Below, piece after piece: positions 1-9,911 of a stretch of 64,000 nt of DNA (position 1 is its first letter; the number at the start of each line of letters is the position of its first letter). The notes beneath the pieces were generated by a model. That model was not told the origin of the DNA. It ran no database searches and saw only the letters and a program-made list of their open reading frames with translations. A program made the translations under genes and the position numbers. This DNA comes from Pontixanthobacter aquaemixtae. GTDB lineage: Bacteria > Pseudomonadota > Alphaproteobacteria > Sphingomonadales > Sphingomonadaceae. The stretch is from assembly GCF_009827395.1 (NCBI RefSeq), contig NZ_WTYX01000001.1:1121722-1185721 (forward strand), read 5' to 3'.

Positions 1-1013
1 CGAATGATGATGGATCGGGCACTGCCCTGACGGTGGAGGCCGCGCGCGTTCTGTCGAAGAAGCAATACCCCACCACGATCGTCTATGCGCTGCTCTCGGG
101 CGAAGAGCAGGGGCTTTATGGTGGCCGCTTGATGGCGGATTATGCCGAACAGCAGGGCTGGACGGTCAAAGCTGTGCTCAACAACGATATCGTCGGCAGC
201 AGTTGCGGTTCTGACGGATATTGCGATGCCGAAAACATCCGCGTCTTTTCCGAAGGTCCGCGCGCTGATCTGACCGATACGATCCGCGCAAGCCAGCGCC
301 GCGATGGCGGGGAAAATGACAGCCCCAGCAGAAATCTGTCGCGCTGGCTGGCGGATCTGGCTGACGGGCAAGAGGATGGTTTGAAAATCAGGCAGATCTG
401 GCGAACTGACCGGATGGGCCGCGGTGGCGATCAGATCCCGTTTCTTGAGAAAGGCTATCCCGCGATCCGTTTCTCGGTCGCGGTCGAAGATTACGAACAC
501 CAGCATCAGGACCTGCGCTTTGAAGACGGCGTGACCTATGGCGATACGGCGGATGAAATGGATTTCGCCTATCTTGCAAAGGCAACGCAGTTGAACGTCC
601 GCGCGGCTGACCGTTTGGCGCGCACGCCGATGCCGCCAAGCGTCACTGCACAGGCCGCCGTTCGCACATCGACCTTGCTCGAATGGGGCCACGTGGAAGG
701 TGCGGAAACGTACAAGATTTGGCAGCGGCGACCCGATCAACCCTATTGGCAGGATGAGCCGGTGCTCAGCATATCCGCGTCAAGCGCGCCCGATGACGAA
801 TACTCGCTCACCGCAACGATGCCGGCAGAGGACATGACCAGCACGACCGTTGCGAGTGGCGAGGGTTTTGCGACCGAGCTTATCGGCATTCGCGGCGATG
901 ACTGGATCTTCGGGATCAGCAGCGTTGCCGCCGATGGCAGCATGAGCCCCGTTTCCAGCGCGGTGCCTGCAGGCGCCTTTGCGCCCATCGCGCAAGAGGA
1001 AGCCGCCGAGTAA
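1..1013 (+). CDS. M28 family metallopeptidase, C-terminal part (5' end outside window)
   Basis: The reading frame is open to the left edge, so the start is missing. The visible part matches the catalytic half of a zinc aminopeptidase of family M28: the metal-bridging Asp in a DDGSG motif just inside the edge, the Glu-Glu pair (general base and zinc ligand) in SGEEQGLYGG at about 102-107, an Asp ligand in LNNDIVG at about 186, and a His ligand in EDYEHQHQD near 500. The last ~120 residues (PPSVTAQA onward) look like a fibronectin type III-type beta domain, as in exported members. Known of the family: removal of N-terminal residues from peptides. The substrate is not predictable. Export is likely but the signal peptide is outside the window. 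It ends 39 bp before rnr on the same strand. Confidence 0.88.
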   Translation, partial: NDDGSGTALTVEAARVLSKKQYPTTIVYALLSGEEQGLYGGRLMADYAEQQGWTVKAVLNNDIVGSSCGSDGYCDAENIRVFSEGPRADLTDTIRASQRRDGGENDSPSRNLSRWLADLADGQEDGLKIRQIWRTDRMGRGGDQIPFLEKGYPAIRFSVAVEDYEHQHQDLRFEDGVTYGDTADEMDFAYLAKATQLNVRAADRLARTPMPPSVTAQAAVRTSTLLEWGHVEGAETYKIWQRRPDQPYWQDEPVLSISASSAPDDEYSLTATMPAEDMTSTTVASGEGFATELIGIRGDDWIFGISSVAADGSMSPVSSAVPAGAFAPIAQEEAAE

Positions 1014-1052
1014 TCGGGTGACATAAGCGGCCTTGGCGTTCATAGGCCGCGC

Positions 1053-3359
1053 ATGTCCAAACCATCTGGTAATCGCCGCGCAAAGCGTACCCCTCCCGGC
1101 TTGCCGACGCGCGAGCAGGTACTGGAATTCATCCAGACCTCTGACCGCATCGTGGGCAAGCGCGAAATCGGCAAAGCCTTCGGCCTCAAAGGTCAGGAGA
1201 AGATTGCGCTCAAAAAGCTGCTGAAAGACATGGCCGAAGAGGGCCTGATCGATGGAAAGCGAACGGCTTATCACCGCATGGGCGGCGTGCCCAAAGTCAC
1301 CGTGCTCAAAGTCATGGACATTGAGGATGGCGAAGCCTTTGCCGTTCCCGATGCCTGGCAACCCGATGACGGATCGCCACCGCCGCGCATCCGGATTTTG
1401 GAGAGCAAGAAGGGCAAGCACCGCCATGCTGCGCTGAAAATTGGTGACCGCATTCTGGCGCGCAACGAGCAAGCGGGCAGCGGGTGGCAAGCGCATATAA
1501 TGAAGAAGCTACCCGCGCGGACCGAAGGCCTGATGGGCGTGGTGGAAATCGACGCGTCGGGCAAGGGCTGGCTCGCCCCGGTCGACAAACGCATTCGAAA
1601 CTCCTCGCCAATTGCCGATCTAGGCGGCGCTGAAGAGGGGCAGCTGGTGCTGGCCGAACCCGCCGGCAGAGGGCCGCGTGCGGGGGTAAAAGTGGTGGAA
1701 GTGCTCGGTGATCCGCTTGCCCCGAAAAGCTTCAGCCTGATTGCCATTTCGAAACACGGCATTCCCAACATATTCCCTGAAACGACGCTAGCGGAAGCCG
1801 AGCGCGCGGCCAAACTGCCGCTAAGCGACGACAAGCGGGAAGATCTGCGCCACCTTCCGATTGTTGCCATCGACCCCTCTGACGCGCGCGACCATGATGA
1901 TGCGATCTGGGCGGAACCAGATGGCGAGGGCGGCTTCAAGGCGGTAATCGCCATCGCCGATGTCAGCTTTTACGTTCGGCCCGGCGGCGCGCTTGACCGC
2001 GAGGCCCGCAAACGCGGCAACTCTGTCTATTTCCCCGATCGCGTTGTCCCGATGCTGCCCGAAATTCTCAGCGCGGATGTCTGCTCGCTGAGGCAGGGCG
2101 AAGCGCGCGCGGCGATGGCGTGCCATGTCAGCATCTCGGCCAGCGGAAAGATCACATCAACCCGCTTCTCCCGCGCGATTGTCAAAATCGACGAAGTCAT
2201 TCCCTACGAAGAAGCACAGCGGCGGATTGACGAGAAGGACGCAGCCAAAAATCTGCAGAATCTGTGGGCATGCTGGAAAGTCCTCGATGCCGCACGGACC
2301 GCGCGCGATCCGCTGGAGTTGGAGTTGCCCGAACGCCGCGTCATGCTTGACGATCAGGGCAAGATCGCCGAAATCGCTGTTCGCGAACGTCTCGATGCGC
2401 ATCGCGTGGTCGAGGAGTTTATGATCACGGCCAATGTCGCAGCGGCCAAAGCTCTGGAGAAGAAAACCGCGCCGGTCATGTACCGCATCCACGAGACCCC
2501 GGGGCGCGAGAAGCTGGTTGCTCTCAGGGATTATCTCGAAACATTCGGCAGAAAGCTGGCGCTGGGTCAGGTCATCACGCCGGGCCTGTTCAACCGCATG
2601 CTGAAAGACGTGACCGACGAATCCGAACGCGCGCAGGTCATGGAAGCGGTGCTGCGCACGCAAACGCAGGCCTATTACGGGCCGGCCAATGCCGGGCATT
2701 TCGGGCTGTCGCTCGCATCCTATGCGCATTTCACTTCCCCGATCCGCCGCTATGCCGATTTGCTGGTCCACCGCGCGCTGGTTGATGCTTACGGATTGGA
2801 ACAGCCCAAGCCCAAGCTCGATCTGCCGCCCGCATCGGGCCTTTCGGACAAGGATCGCGAAAACCTGTCGCCGATAGCAGACGCGATCAGTAAGACGGAA
2901 CGCCGCGCGATGGAGGCAGAGCGCGATACGATTGATCGCTATGTCGCGGCATGGCTTTCCGGGCGGGTTGGAGAGACTTTCAAAACCCGCATTACCGGCG
3001 TTCAATCCTTCGGCTTTTTCGCGACTATCGAAGGGCTGGGCGGGGATGGCTTGGTGCCCGTTTCCACCCTCGGCTCCGACTATTTCACATATGACGAGAA
3101 AGCGCAGTCACTGGTCGGCGAACGCAGCGGGGTCACCTATAGCACGGGCGACCGGCTGGAGCTGAAACTGGGCGAAGCCAATGCGCTGACCGGCGCGCTC
3201 AAATTTGTGCCGCTCGATAGCGACGGGAACCCGATCGAAGCCCGCGGAAACCGGCCGCAACCGCGCGGAAAAGGCAAGCCGCAACACAAGCGCAAATTCG
3301 CACAGGGCAAGCGCGGCCGCCCCGGCAACATCCGGCATCAGGGCAAGAAAAAACGCTAA
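1053..3359 (+). CDS. rnr: Ribonuclease R (3'-5' exoribonuclease)
   Basis: 768-residue RNase II/R family enzyme that degrades structured RNA processively from the 3' end. Domains in order: N-terminal winged helix (residues ~15-75), cold-shock-type OB folds (~85-240), RNB catalytic domain with the acidic metal-binding cluster DPSDARDHDD at ~273, and a C-terminal S1 domain (~645-725) that ends in a long Lys/Arg/Gly-rich tail. The basic tail and N-terminal helix domain favour RNase R over RNase II. The ATG at 1053 is chosen because the winged-helix domain begins soon after it. The stop codon overlaps the stop of the convergent universal stress gene by 4 bases. Confidence 0.96.
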   Translation: MSKPSGNRRAKRTPPGLPTREQVLEFIQTSDRIVGKREIGKAFGLKGQEKIALKKLLKDMAEEGLIDGKRTAYHRMGGVPKVTVLKVMDIEDGEAFAVPDAWQPDDGSPPPRIRILESKKGKHRHAALKIGDRILARNEQAGSGWQAHIMKKLPARTEGLMGVVEIDASGKGWLAPVDKRIRNSSPIADLGGAEEGQLVLAEPAGRGPRAGVKVVEVLGDPLAPKSFSLIAISKHGIPNIFPETTLAEAERAAKLPLSDDKREDLRHLPIVAIDPSDARDHDDAIWAEPDGEGGFKAVIAIADVSFYVRPGGALDREARKRGNSVYFPDRVVPMLPEILSADVCSLRQGEARAAMACHVSISASGKITSTRFSRAIVKIDEVIPYEEAQRRIDEKDAAKNLQNLWACWKVLDAARTARDPLELELPERRVMLDDQGKIAEIAVRERLDAHRVVEEFMITANVAAAKALEKKTAPVMYRIHETPGREKLVALRDYLETFGRKLALGQVITPGLFNRMLKDVTDESERAQVMEAVLRTQTQAYYGPANAGHFGLSLASYAHFTSPIRRYADLLVHRALVDAYGLEQPKPKLDLPPASGLSDKDRENLSPIADAISKTERRAMEAERDTIDRYVAAWLSGRVGETFKTRITGVQSFGFFATIEGLGGDGLVPVSTLGSDYFTYDEKAQSLVGERSGVTYSTGDRLELKLGEANALTGALKFVPLDSDGNPIEARGNRPQPRGKGKPQHKRKFAQGKRGRPGNIRHQGKKKR

Positions 3360-3811
3360 GCCGTCAGCCGGTCAATTTCATCATTCGAAAAGCTGCCAGG
3401 CACGATATAGAGCGGGCAGGGGAGCGATCCCGAATGGGCCGAGAAATGCGTGATGAGCGGCCCCGGCTGCCCGTCAGCGGCCGCGCCCAGCACCAATGCC
3501 GCAACTTCGGGGTGCTCGCCCAGATATTCCTTGATCACCGCCTGGCCTTCGCCGATTTTGACCGAGATCGTCGGCATTTTTCCGCTTTCGGAAAACAGAT
3601 TGCCCGCCGCGCTGCTCGCCAACACTTCGGCCCTGTCGCGTGTTTCTGACTCGATCGTCGCCTGCACCGCCCCGAAGGCGCTGAAATTCTGCTTGGGAAC
3701 CAACGCCAGAATGTGGACATCGCCACCGGTGGCAACCGCACGCCGTGACGCGAACCGCAACGCTTTGCGTGCCTCGTCCGATTCATCCATGATAACCAGA
3801 TAGGTCCGCAC
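3356..3811 (-). CDS. Universal stress protein, UspA family
   Basis: About 151 residues with the Usp Rossmann-like fold: N-terminal strand TYLVIMDESDEARKA, a middle basic helix region, and a C-terminal VLGAAADGQPGP...HSGSLPCPLYIVPGS segment resembling the nucleotide-binding G-x2-G-x9-10-G-S pattern of ATP-binding Usp proteins. The GTG at 3811 is preferred because an AAGGGA ribosome site lies 6 bases upstream and homologous strands begin right after it; an ATG at 3847 would add 12 residues that do not look conserved. Known role: stress survival, mechanism generally unclear. Convergent with rnr, divergent from pdhC. Confidence 0.85.
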   Translation of the reverse strand: MRTYLVIMDESDEARKALRFASRRAVATGGDVHILALVPKQNFSAFGAVQATIESETRDRAEVLASSAAGNLFSESGKMPTISVKIGEGQAVIKEYLGEHPEVAALVLGAAADGQPGPLITHFSAHSGSLPCPLYIVPGSFSNDEIDRLTA

Positions 3812-3957
3812 GCAATTTCCCTTACGACAACCTTGACGGTCGGCCATTTGCTGCCCGCGTTATCCGATGAAAACCTATTCAGCGCAAGAACCTTGCCCGG
3901 AACGCGCAAATTGGTCAGAGAGGGACGATAGGCCAAAACAGGAAATTCCGGACAGAT

Positions 3958-5253
3958 ATGCCAACCCCGATCAAGATGCCCGCTCTCTCCCCGACTATGG
4001 AAGAGGGCACTCTCGCCAGATGGCTTGTAAAAGTTGGCGACACCGTGAATTCCGGCGACATCATGGCCGAAATCGAAACCGATAAAGCCACGATGGAATT
4101 CGAAGCGGTCGATGAAGGGGTAATCGTTTCTATCGCCGTGGAAGAGGGCACAGAGGGCGTTCAGGTCGGCACAGTAATCGCGACGCTGGCCGGGGAAGAT
4201 GAAGACCCGGATCAGGCGGCAGCAGAAGCCCCACCGGAACCTGCACCCGCGATAGAGTCTGCCAAGGCTGAGGAACCCGCGCCGGCTCCTGCGCCAGCTC
4301 CGACCCCTACTCCGGCTCCGGCGGCAGCAAAACCGGCTGCTTCATCGGGTGACCGGATTATCGCCTCGCCCTTGGCCAAACGAATTGCCGAGCAGAAGGG
4401 CATCGATCTGTCGACCATCACCGGCACCGGGCCCAACGGGCGTATCGTCAAGGCCGATGTAGAGGGCGCGACGCCGGGAACCGCAGCAAGCGCGGCTTCT
4501 CCTGCTGCATCGCCCGGCGCGGCTGCTGCACCGGCTGCACCATCTGACTTGCCCGATTTCGGCATCCCGCATGAGGATGAGAAGCTGAACAATGTTCGCA
4601 AAGTCATCGCCCGCCGCCTGACCGAAGCGAAGCAATCCATCCCGCATATCTATCTGACGGTGGATGTGCAGCTCGACAAATTGCTCAAGCTGCGCAGCGA
4701 ACTAAACGCCTCGCTCGAGCCGCAAGGCATCAAGCTTTCGGTCAACGATCTGCTCATAAAAGCGCTTGCCAAGGCATTGGTTCAAGTGCCAAAATGCAAT
4801 GTCAGCTTCGGCGGCGATGTGCTTCGCACCTATTCACGCGCAGACGTGTCAGTGGCCGTCGCCGCGCCATCGGGTCTGATCACGCCGATCATCGTGGACG
4901 CCGGAAACAAGACCGTGTCCGCCATTTCGACAGAGATGAAAGTGCTCGCCGGCAAGGCCCGCGACGGCAAATTGCAGCCGCATGAATATCAGGGCGGCAC
5001 CGCCAGCCTGTCCAATCTTGGCATGTTCGGGATCAAACAGTTCGATGCGGTGATCAACCCACCACAAGCCATGATCCTCGCAGTCGGTGCGGGCGAACAG
5101 CGCCCGCATGTCGTCGACGGTGCACTTTCAGTTGCAACCGTAATGAGCGCCACGGGCAGCTTCGATCACCGCGCGATCGACGGCGCGGACGGCGCACAAT
5201 TTATGCAGGCGTTCCAGACGCTGGTTGAAAACCCGCTGGGACTGTTGGCGTAA
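3958..5253 (+). CDS. pdhC: Pyruvate dehydrogenase E2, dihydrolipoyllysine acetyltransferase
   Basis: 431 residues. One lipoyl domain (residues ~2-77, lipoylated Lys in the ETDKATMEF motif), an Ala/Pro-rich flexible linker, a peripheral subunit-binding domain (~128-165, [15 protein letters not shown]), a second Ala/Pro linker, and a catalytic acyltransferase domain ending in [15 protein letters not shown], which contains the HRxxDG active-site motif. It transfers acetyl from lipoate to CoA and forms the core of the complex. E3 (lpdA) lies 450 bp downstream; E1 alpha and beta are encoded near 53 kb. The lipoyl domain is very similar to that at the N-terminus of PdhB in this window. Confidence 0.95.
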   Translation: MPTPIKMPALSPTMEEGTLARWLVKVGDTVNSGDIMAEIETDKATMEFEAVDEGVIVSIAVEEGTEGVQVGTVIATLAGEDEDPDQAAAEAPPEPAPAIESAKAEEPAPAPAPAPTPTPAPAAAKPAASSGDRIIASPLAKRIAEQKGIDLSTITGTGPNGRIVKADVEGATPGTAASAASPAASPGAAAAPAAPSDLPDFGIPHEDEKLNNVRKVIARRLTEAKQSIPHIYLTVDVQLDKLLKLRSELNASLEPQGIKLSVNDLLIKALAKALVQVPKCNVSFGGDVLRTYSRADVSVAVAAPSGLITPIIVDAGNKTVSAISTEMKVLAGKARDGKLQPHEYQGGTASLSNLGMFGIKQFDAVINPPQAMILAVGAGEQRPHVVDGALSVATVMSATGSFDHRAIDGADGAQFMQAFQTLVENPLGLLA

Positions 5254-5257
5254 GATC

Positions 5258-5668
5258 ATGAAAGCGCTTGCTATCACCGCCGCCATAGCGCTGTTTGGCA
5301 CGCCCTTGGCTGCCCAAGAACCCATTGACGAGGGGCGCATTCCGATGATCGGGATGGAAGGTCCGGAAAAGGATGCCTGCCCCGGCATTGGCCGGATCGC
5401 GCTGTTCGCGCCGAAAAAGGGCGATTTTATGCGCGTCTATCCGGGGGCCAACGATGTCGGCCCTATCAAGGACAAGCTGCCCCTTTCAACGCTCGTATGG
5501 CTGTGCGAAGCCGATGAGGAATGGCAGGGCATCGTCTATCCCATCGGCGAAAATCAGGAATTGGGCGATTGCCGCGTCAGCAGCAGCATTGCCAAACCCG
5601 AACCCTATGGCGGCCCCTGCCAATTCGGTTGGGTCGAGGCAAAATATATCGAACTTGTCGCGGGTTAA
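5258..5668 (+). CDS. Small exported protein with SH3-like C-terminal part
   Basis: 136 residues starting at the ATG 4 bases after the pdhC stop. Residues 1-20 form a signal peptide ending LAAQ. The mature part has paired cysteines (CPGIG, WLCEAD, GDCRV, GPCQFGWV) and strands such as FMRVYPGANDV and GWVEAKYIELV that look like a bacterial SH3-type fold. The last motif, GW-x-x-x-x-Y, is typical of the terminal strand of such folds. It sits between pdhC and lpdA and is probably cotranscribed, but nothing in it suggests a role in the dehydrogenase complex. Function unknown; periplasmic location inferred. Confidence 0.75.
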   Translation: MKALAITAAIALFGTPLAAQEPIDEGRIPMIGMEGPEKDACPGIGRIALFAPKKGDFMRVYPGANDVGPIKDKLPLSTLVWLCEADEEWQGIVYPIGENQELGDCRVSSSIAKPEPYGGPCQFGWVEAKYIELVAG

Positions 5669-5704
5669 GCGGCACAGTTCATTAGAAACTACGACGGAGT
5701 ATCT

Positions 5705-7114
5705 ATGGCTTCCTCTTATGACGTGATCGTACTTGGCTCAGGTCCCGGCGGCTATGTCGCGGCCATCCGCTGCGCACAATTGGGCCTGAACACCGCGATT
5801 GTAGAGCGCGAGAATCTGGGCGGCATTTGCCTCAATTGGGGCTGTATCCCGACCAAGGCTTTGCTCCGCTCGGCAGAGATTTTCCACTATATGCAGCATG
5901 CGGGCGATTACGGCCTGAAAGCACAAAAGATCGAAGCCGATCTGGAAGCCGTGGTCCAGCGCAGCCGCGGCGTCGCCAAGCAGCTCAATCAGGGCGTCAC
6001 GCATCTGATGAAGAAGAACAAGATCACCGTTCATATGGGCGAGGGGGCTTTGACCGGTCCTACTTCGCTGACTGTCAAAGGCGACAAGGGTGAGGAGAAG
6101 CTCACCGCCAAGCACATTATCGTCGCAACCGGTGCCCGCGCGCGCGATCTGCCCTTTGCCCCGGCTGATGGCAAACGCGTGTGGACATACCGGGCCGCGA
6201 TGACACCGCCCGAAATGCCGAAGAAGCTTCTGGTTATCGGATCAGGCGCAATCGGCATCGAGTTTGCCAGCTTTTACAACGATATGGGCAGCGATGTTAC
6301 CGTGGTAGAAATGCTCGACCGGCTGGTTCCCGTCGAAGATGAAGAGGTTTCTGCCTTCCTTGAAAAAGCGCTCAAAAAGCAGGGGATGAACATCCTGACC
6401 GGCACCGGGCTGGAGGATCTGAAAGTCTCCGCAAAAGGCGTGACCGCAAAGATCAAGGGCAAGGATGGCAAAGGCACGAGTGACGAATTTACCCATGCAA
6501 TTATCGCCATCGGCATCCAGCCCAATACCGAGAATATCGGTCTGGAAGAGCTGGTGGATATGGACAGGGGCTTTATCCAGATCGATCCCTATGGCCGCAC
6601 CAAGTCCAAAGGGCTTTGGGCGATCGGCGATTGCACCCCCGGCCCCTGGCTCGCGCACAAGGCCAGTCACGAGGGCGTGACCGCCGCCGAAGCGATTGCG
6701 CAGGAATTGGGCAACAAGGACGCGCATCCGCACGCGCTTGACCGTAACAACATCCCGGGCTGTACCTATTGCCACCCGCAAATCGCAAGCGTCGGCATGA
6801 CCGAAGCCAAGGCGAAAGAGGCAGGATACGAGGTCAAAGTGGGCAATTTCCCGTTCATCGGCAACGGCAAAGCCATCGCGCTGGGAGAGGCAGAGGGCTT
6901 TATCAAAACCGTGTTTGACGCGAAGACCGGCGAATTGCTTGGTGCGCATATGATCGGGGCCGAAGTGACCGAGCTTATCCAGGGCTACACGGTCGGCAAG
7001 CAGCTTGAAACCACCGAGGCGGAACTGATGCAAACCGTGTTCCCGCACCCGACGCTCAGCGAAATGATGCACGAATCTGTGCTCGGCGCTTATGGCAAGG
7101 CTTTGCACATCTGA
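5705..7114 (+). CDS. lpdA: Dihydrolipoyl dehydrogenase (E3)
   Basis: 469 residues, the usual length for E3. FAD-binding GSGPGGYVAA at residues ~11-20, redox-active disulfide in GGICLNWGCIPTK (~39-51), NAD-binding GSGAIGIEFASF (~180), central FAD contact AIGDCTPGPWLAHKA, and the C-terminal His-Glu couple in FPHPTLSEMMHE (~445-456). It reoxidises dihydrolipoamide of the pyruvate dehydrogenase E2 and probably of other 2-oxo acid dehydrogenases and the glycine cleavage system. An unbroken run pdhC - small exported protein - lpdA on the plus strand suggests an operon. Confidence 0.96.
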   Translation: MASSYDVIVLGSGPGGYVAAIRCAQLGLNTAIVERENLGGICLNWGCIPTKALLRSAEIFHYMQHAGDYGLKAQKIEADLEAVVQRSRGVAKQLNQGVTHLMKKNKITVHMGEGALTGPTSLTVKGDKGEEKLTAKHIIVATGARARDLPFAPADGKRVWTYRAAMTPPEMPKKLLVIGSGAIGIEFASFYNDMGSDVTVVEMLDRLVPVEDEEVSAFLEKALKKQGMNILTGTGLEDLKVSAKGVTAKIKGKDGKGTSDEFTHAIIAIGIQPNTENIGLEELVDMDRGFIQIDPYGRTKSKGLWAIGDCTPGPWLAHKASHEGVTAAEAIAQELGNKDAHPHALDRNNIPGCTYCHPQIASVGMTEAKAKEAGYEVKVGNFPFIGNGKAIALGEAEGFIKTVFDAKTGELLGAHMIGAEVTELIQGYTVGKQLETTEAELMQTVFPHPTLSEMMHESVLGAYGKALHI

Positions 7115-7137
7115 TCGGATAGGGCAGGAATGAGGCC

Positions 7138-8994
7138 ATGACGTCATTCCTTATCCTCGCTCTTTTGATCCTCGTTGCGGGGATTGTCGCCGTTCCGCTG
7201 GCTAGCCGTTTCGGGCTGGGATCGGTTCTTGGCTATTTGCTCGCCGGCATGGCGATCAGCCCGCTTTTTGCGACTCTTGGCGTCGATGTGGAGGCGCTTC
7301 AGCTCTTTGCCGAATTTGGCGTCGTGATGATGCTGTTCATTGTCGGGCTGGAACTGGAGCCCAAGCGGCTGTGGGACATGCGCGGCAAGCTGCTGGGGCT
7401 GGGTGGCGGGCAAGTGCTGCTGACCACGCTCGCGATTACCGGTATTGCGCTGCTCAACAGCAATCCGTGGCAGACCGCGCTGGCGATCGGGATGGTGCTC
7501 GCGCTTTCCTCCACCGCGATCATTGTCCAAACGTTGACGGAGAAGAAGCTGCTGCGGTCAGAAGGCGGCGAAGCCAGTTTTTCCGTGCTGCTGGTGCAGG
7601 ATGTTGCGGTTATCCCGATGCTGGCATTGCTGCCCCTGTTGGCGATGCCCGAATTATCCGGCGCTGCTGCGGGTCATGGAGAGGGCGGGGCGCATGGCGG
7701 GCTGGACCTGACCGCCGATATGCCCGTGTGGCTTGCCGCATTGACGCGTATCGGCGCCGTTGCCGCGGTTATCGGGATCGGCGTTTACGCGATCAGGCCT
7801 CTATTCCGTTATATTGCCGCCGCCAATCTGCGCGAGCTGTTCACCGCTGCTGCGCTCGCAGTGGTGATCGGCATTTCGGTGCTGATGACGCTGGTGGGAT
7901 TGTCGCCTGCGCTCGGCGCATTTGTCGCCGGTGTGGTTCTGGCGACCAGCGAATACCGCCACGAGCTGGAAAGCGATATCAATCCGTTCAAGGGGCTTCT
8001 GCTCGGCCTGTTCTTCATCACCGTCGGCGCGGGCATCGATTTCGCGCTGGCATCGGAAATCTGGCGCGAAGTGGTGTTCTGGGCCGCCGTGATAATCGCA
8101 GCGAAATTCCTGGTATTGTTGGGCGTCGGCTGGCTCTACGGCCTGCGCAAACAGGCGCTTTGGCTATTCTGCCTCAGCCTTCCGCAGGCGGGTGAATTTG
8201 CCTTTGTCCTCATCGCTTTTGCCGTCGCCAATGCGGTGTTTGACGCTGCCTTGGCGGACTTGCTGCTGCTGATTGTGGCCCTGACCATGCTGGTCACCCC
8301 GCTGCTGTTCATTTTCTACGACAAGGTAATTGCGCGCTCCTTCAACCGGGCAGGCGAGCGAGAGGCTGATCATATTGACGAGGAGAACCCCGTCATCATC
8401 GCGGGCGCCGGCCGCGTGGGCGGGGTGGTCAACCGTATGTTGCAAGCAGCAGGTCATGGCACCACGGTGATTGACTACAGCTCGCGCCAGTTGGAGCTTG
8501 GGCGCAAATTCGGCTTCCGGACTTATTTCGGTGACGCAACCCGGCCCGATCTCCTCCACGCTGCGGGGATTGATCGCGCGAAACTGCTCATCGTCGCGCT
8601 CGACGAACGCGAACAGATCGACAAGCTGGTCAAATATGCGGTCAGCCATTTCCCCGATCTTCACGTCATTGCCCGCGCGATTGATCGCAACCATGTTTAC
8701 GAATTGTGGTCCTATGGCTGCCGCGATATCATCCGCGAAACCTATGACAGCACTTTGCGCATCGGGCGCTCTGCCTATGAAGCGCTGGGCATGGACCGGC
8801 AGCAGGCAGAGGCGGCGAAATCGGCATTCGAGGAAATGGATCGCAGCGCCATGCGCGAAGTGGCCGAACTGTATGACATGGATGTACCGTTTGACGAGAA
8901 CCAACCGCTGATCGACAAGGTCAAGGAATTGCGCGCCAAATGGGACCCGATCCTGCGCGACCAAATGGACGATATCCTGAAACGGGGACAATAA
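7138..8994 (+). CDS. Kef-type monovalent cation:proton antiporter (CPA2 family)
   Basis: 618 residues. The N-terminal ~380 residues form about 12 membrane helices of the Na+/H+ exchanger type, including LLFIVGLELEPKRLW-like and LGAFVAGVVLA segments. A cytoplasmic RCK/TrkA-N domain follows (~395-520) with the nucleotide-binding IIAGAGRVGGVVNRML glycine motif and acidic DYSSRQLELG. This layout is that of KefB/KefC. Known role: glutathione-adduct-gated K+ efflux in electrophile stress; whether this one is glutathione-gated cannot be told. A ribosome site (GGGCAGGAATGAGG) precedes the ATG. The aminotransferase gene begins 2 bp after its stop. Confidence 0.92.
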   Translation: MTSFLILALLILVAGIVAVPLASRFGLGSVLGYLLAGMAISPLFATLGVDVEALQLFAEFGVVMMLFIVGLELEPKRLWDMRGKLLGLGGGQVLLTTLAITGIALLNSNPWQTALAIGMVLALSSTAIIVQTLTEKKLLRSEGGEASFSVLLVQDVAVIPMLALLPLLAMPELSGAAAGHGEGGAHGGLDLTADMPVWLAALTRIGAVAAVIGIGVYAIRPLFRYIAAANLRELFTAAALAVVIGISVLMTLVGLSPALGAFVAGVVLATSEYRHELESDINPFKGLLLGLFFITVGAGIDFALASEIWREVVFWAAVIIAAKFLVLLGVGWLYGLRKQALWLFCLSLPQAGEFAFVLIAFAVANAVFDAALADLLLLIVALTMLVTPLLFIFYDKVIARSFNRAGEREADHIDEENPVIIAGAGRVGGVVNRMLQAAGHGTTVIDYSSRQLELGRKFGFRTYFGDATRPDLLHAAGIDRAKLLIVALDEREQIDKLVKYAVSHFPDLHVIARAIDRNHVYELWSYGCRDIIRETYDSTLRIGRSAYEALGMDRQQAEAAKSAFEEMDRSAMREVAELYDMDVPFDENQPLIDKVKELRAKWDPILRDQMDDILKRGQ

Positions 8995-8996
8995 GC

Positions 8997-9911
8997 ATGG
9001 GCAAGGGGACACACAGCTATGTCGCCGATGCACGCAATGAAAGCGTGATCATCTGCGTCAATGGCGAACATTTTTCGCGGCCCGAGGCAAAGGTCTCCGT
9101 TTTCGACAGCGGATTTATGCTGGGCGATGGCGTGTGGGAGGGGCTGCGCGTCCATGACGGGCGCATTGCCTTTCTCAGCCAGCATCTGAAGCGGCTCTAT
9201 CGCGGAGCAAAGGCAATCGCGATGGATATCGGCATCTCTCAGAAAGAGATGGTTGAGCGGCTCTATAATGTGCTGGATGCCAACGGAATGGACGGTGACG
9301 GCGTGCATATCCGTCTGATGGTCACACGCGGCATCCGCTCCACCCCCTATCAGGATCCGCGCGTGGTCATTTCACCCGCGACGATCGTGATCATTCCCGA
9401 ATGGAAAGACCCGGTTCCCGAAACCGCGACCAATATGCTCAAGCTGTTCACGGTGCATGTGCGGCGCGGCTACCCCGATGTGCAGGACCCCAAACTCAAC
9501 AGCCATAGCAAGCTCAATTGCATCACCGCCTGCATCCAGGCGACCGAGGCGGGTGCGGATGAAGCGCTGATGCTCGACCCGCATGGATTTGTCGCGACTT
9601 GCAATTCGACCCATTTCTTCATCGTGAAGGATGGTGAAGTCTGGACATCGAGCGGCGATTATTGCCTCGATGGAATTACTCGCGGTATGGTAATCGAGAT
9701 CGCACGAGACGCCGGAATTCCGGTGTTTGAGCGCAATTTCTCTTTGATCGATGTCTACGGCGCCGACGAAGCGTTCACCACCGGAACGTTTGCCGGGCTT
9801 GCCCCGGTCGGAACAGTCGATGGACGAGAGATCGGAACCGAACGCGGGCCAATGGTTGAACGGCTGCAAAAGCTACATCTGGAGCGTCTGCATCAGGACA
9901 CTGCCGCATGA
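8997..9911 (+). CDS. PLP-dependent aminotransferase, class IV
   Basis: 304 residues, fold type IV aminotransferase (IlvE / D-amino-acid transaminase / ADC lyase superfamily). Visible: N-terminal VFDSGFMLGDGVWEGLRV, the catalytic lysine in NSHSKLNCITA (near 170) that binds PLP, and the phosphate-binding region DEALMLDPHGFVATCNSTHFF. The usual EG-x-x-x-N of IlvE is replaced by ATCNST, so a branched-chain substrate is not assured. The ATG at 8997 is used; an upstream GTG would sit inside the antiporter gene. Its TGA overlaps the ATG of the sulfotransferase-like gene, so the two are translationally coupled. Confidence 0.88.
   Translation: MGKGTHSYVADARNESVIICVNGEHFSRPEAKVSVFDSGFMLGDGVWEGLRVHDGRIAFLSQHLKRLYRGAKAIAMDIGISQKEMVERLYNVLDANGMDGDGVHIRLMVTRGIRSTPYQDPRVVISPATIVIIPEWKDPVPETATNMLKLFTVHVRRGYPDVQDPKLNSHSKLNCITACIQATEAGADEALMLDPHGFVATCNSTHFFIVKDGEVWTSSGDYCLDGITRGMVIEIARDAGIPVFERNFSLIDVYGADEAFTTGTFAGLAPVGTVDGREIGTERGPMVERLQKLHLERLHQDTAA

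Noticed and set aside
780-1496. 238-codon minus-strand frame
   Set aside because: Overlaps both the M28 peptidase end and the rnr start on the opposite strand; no homology features.
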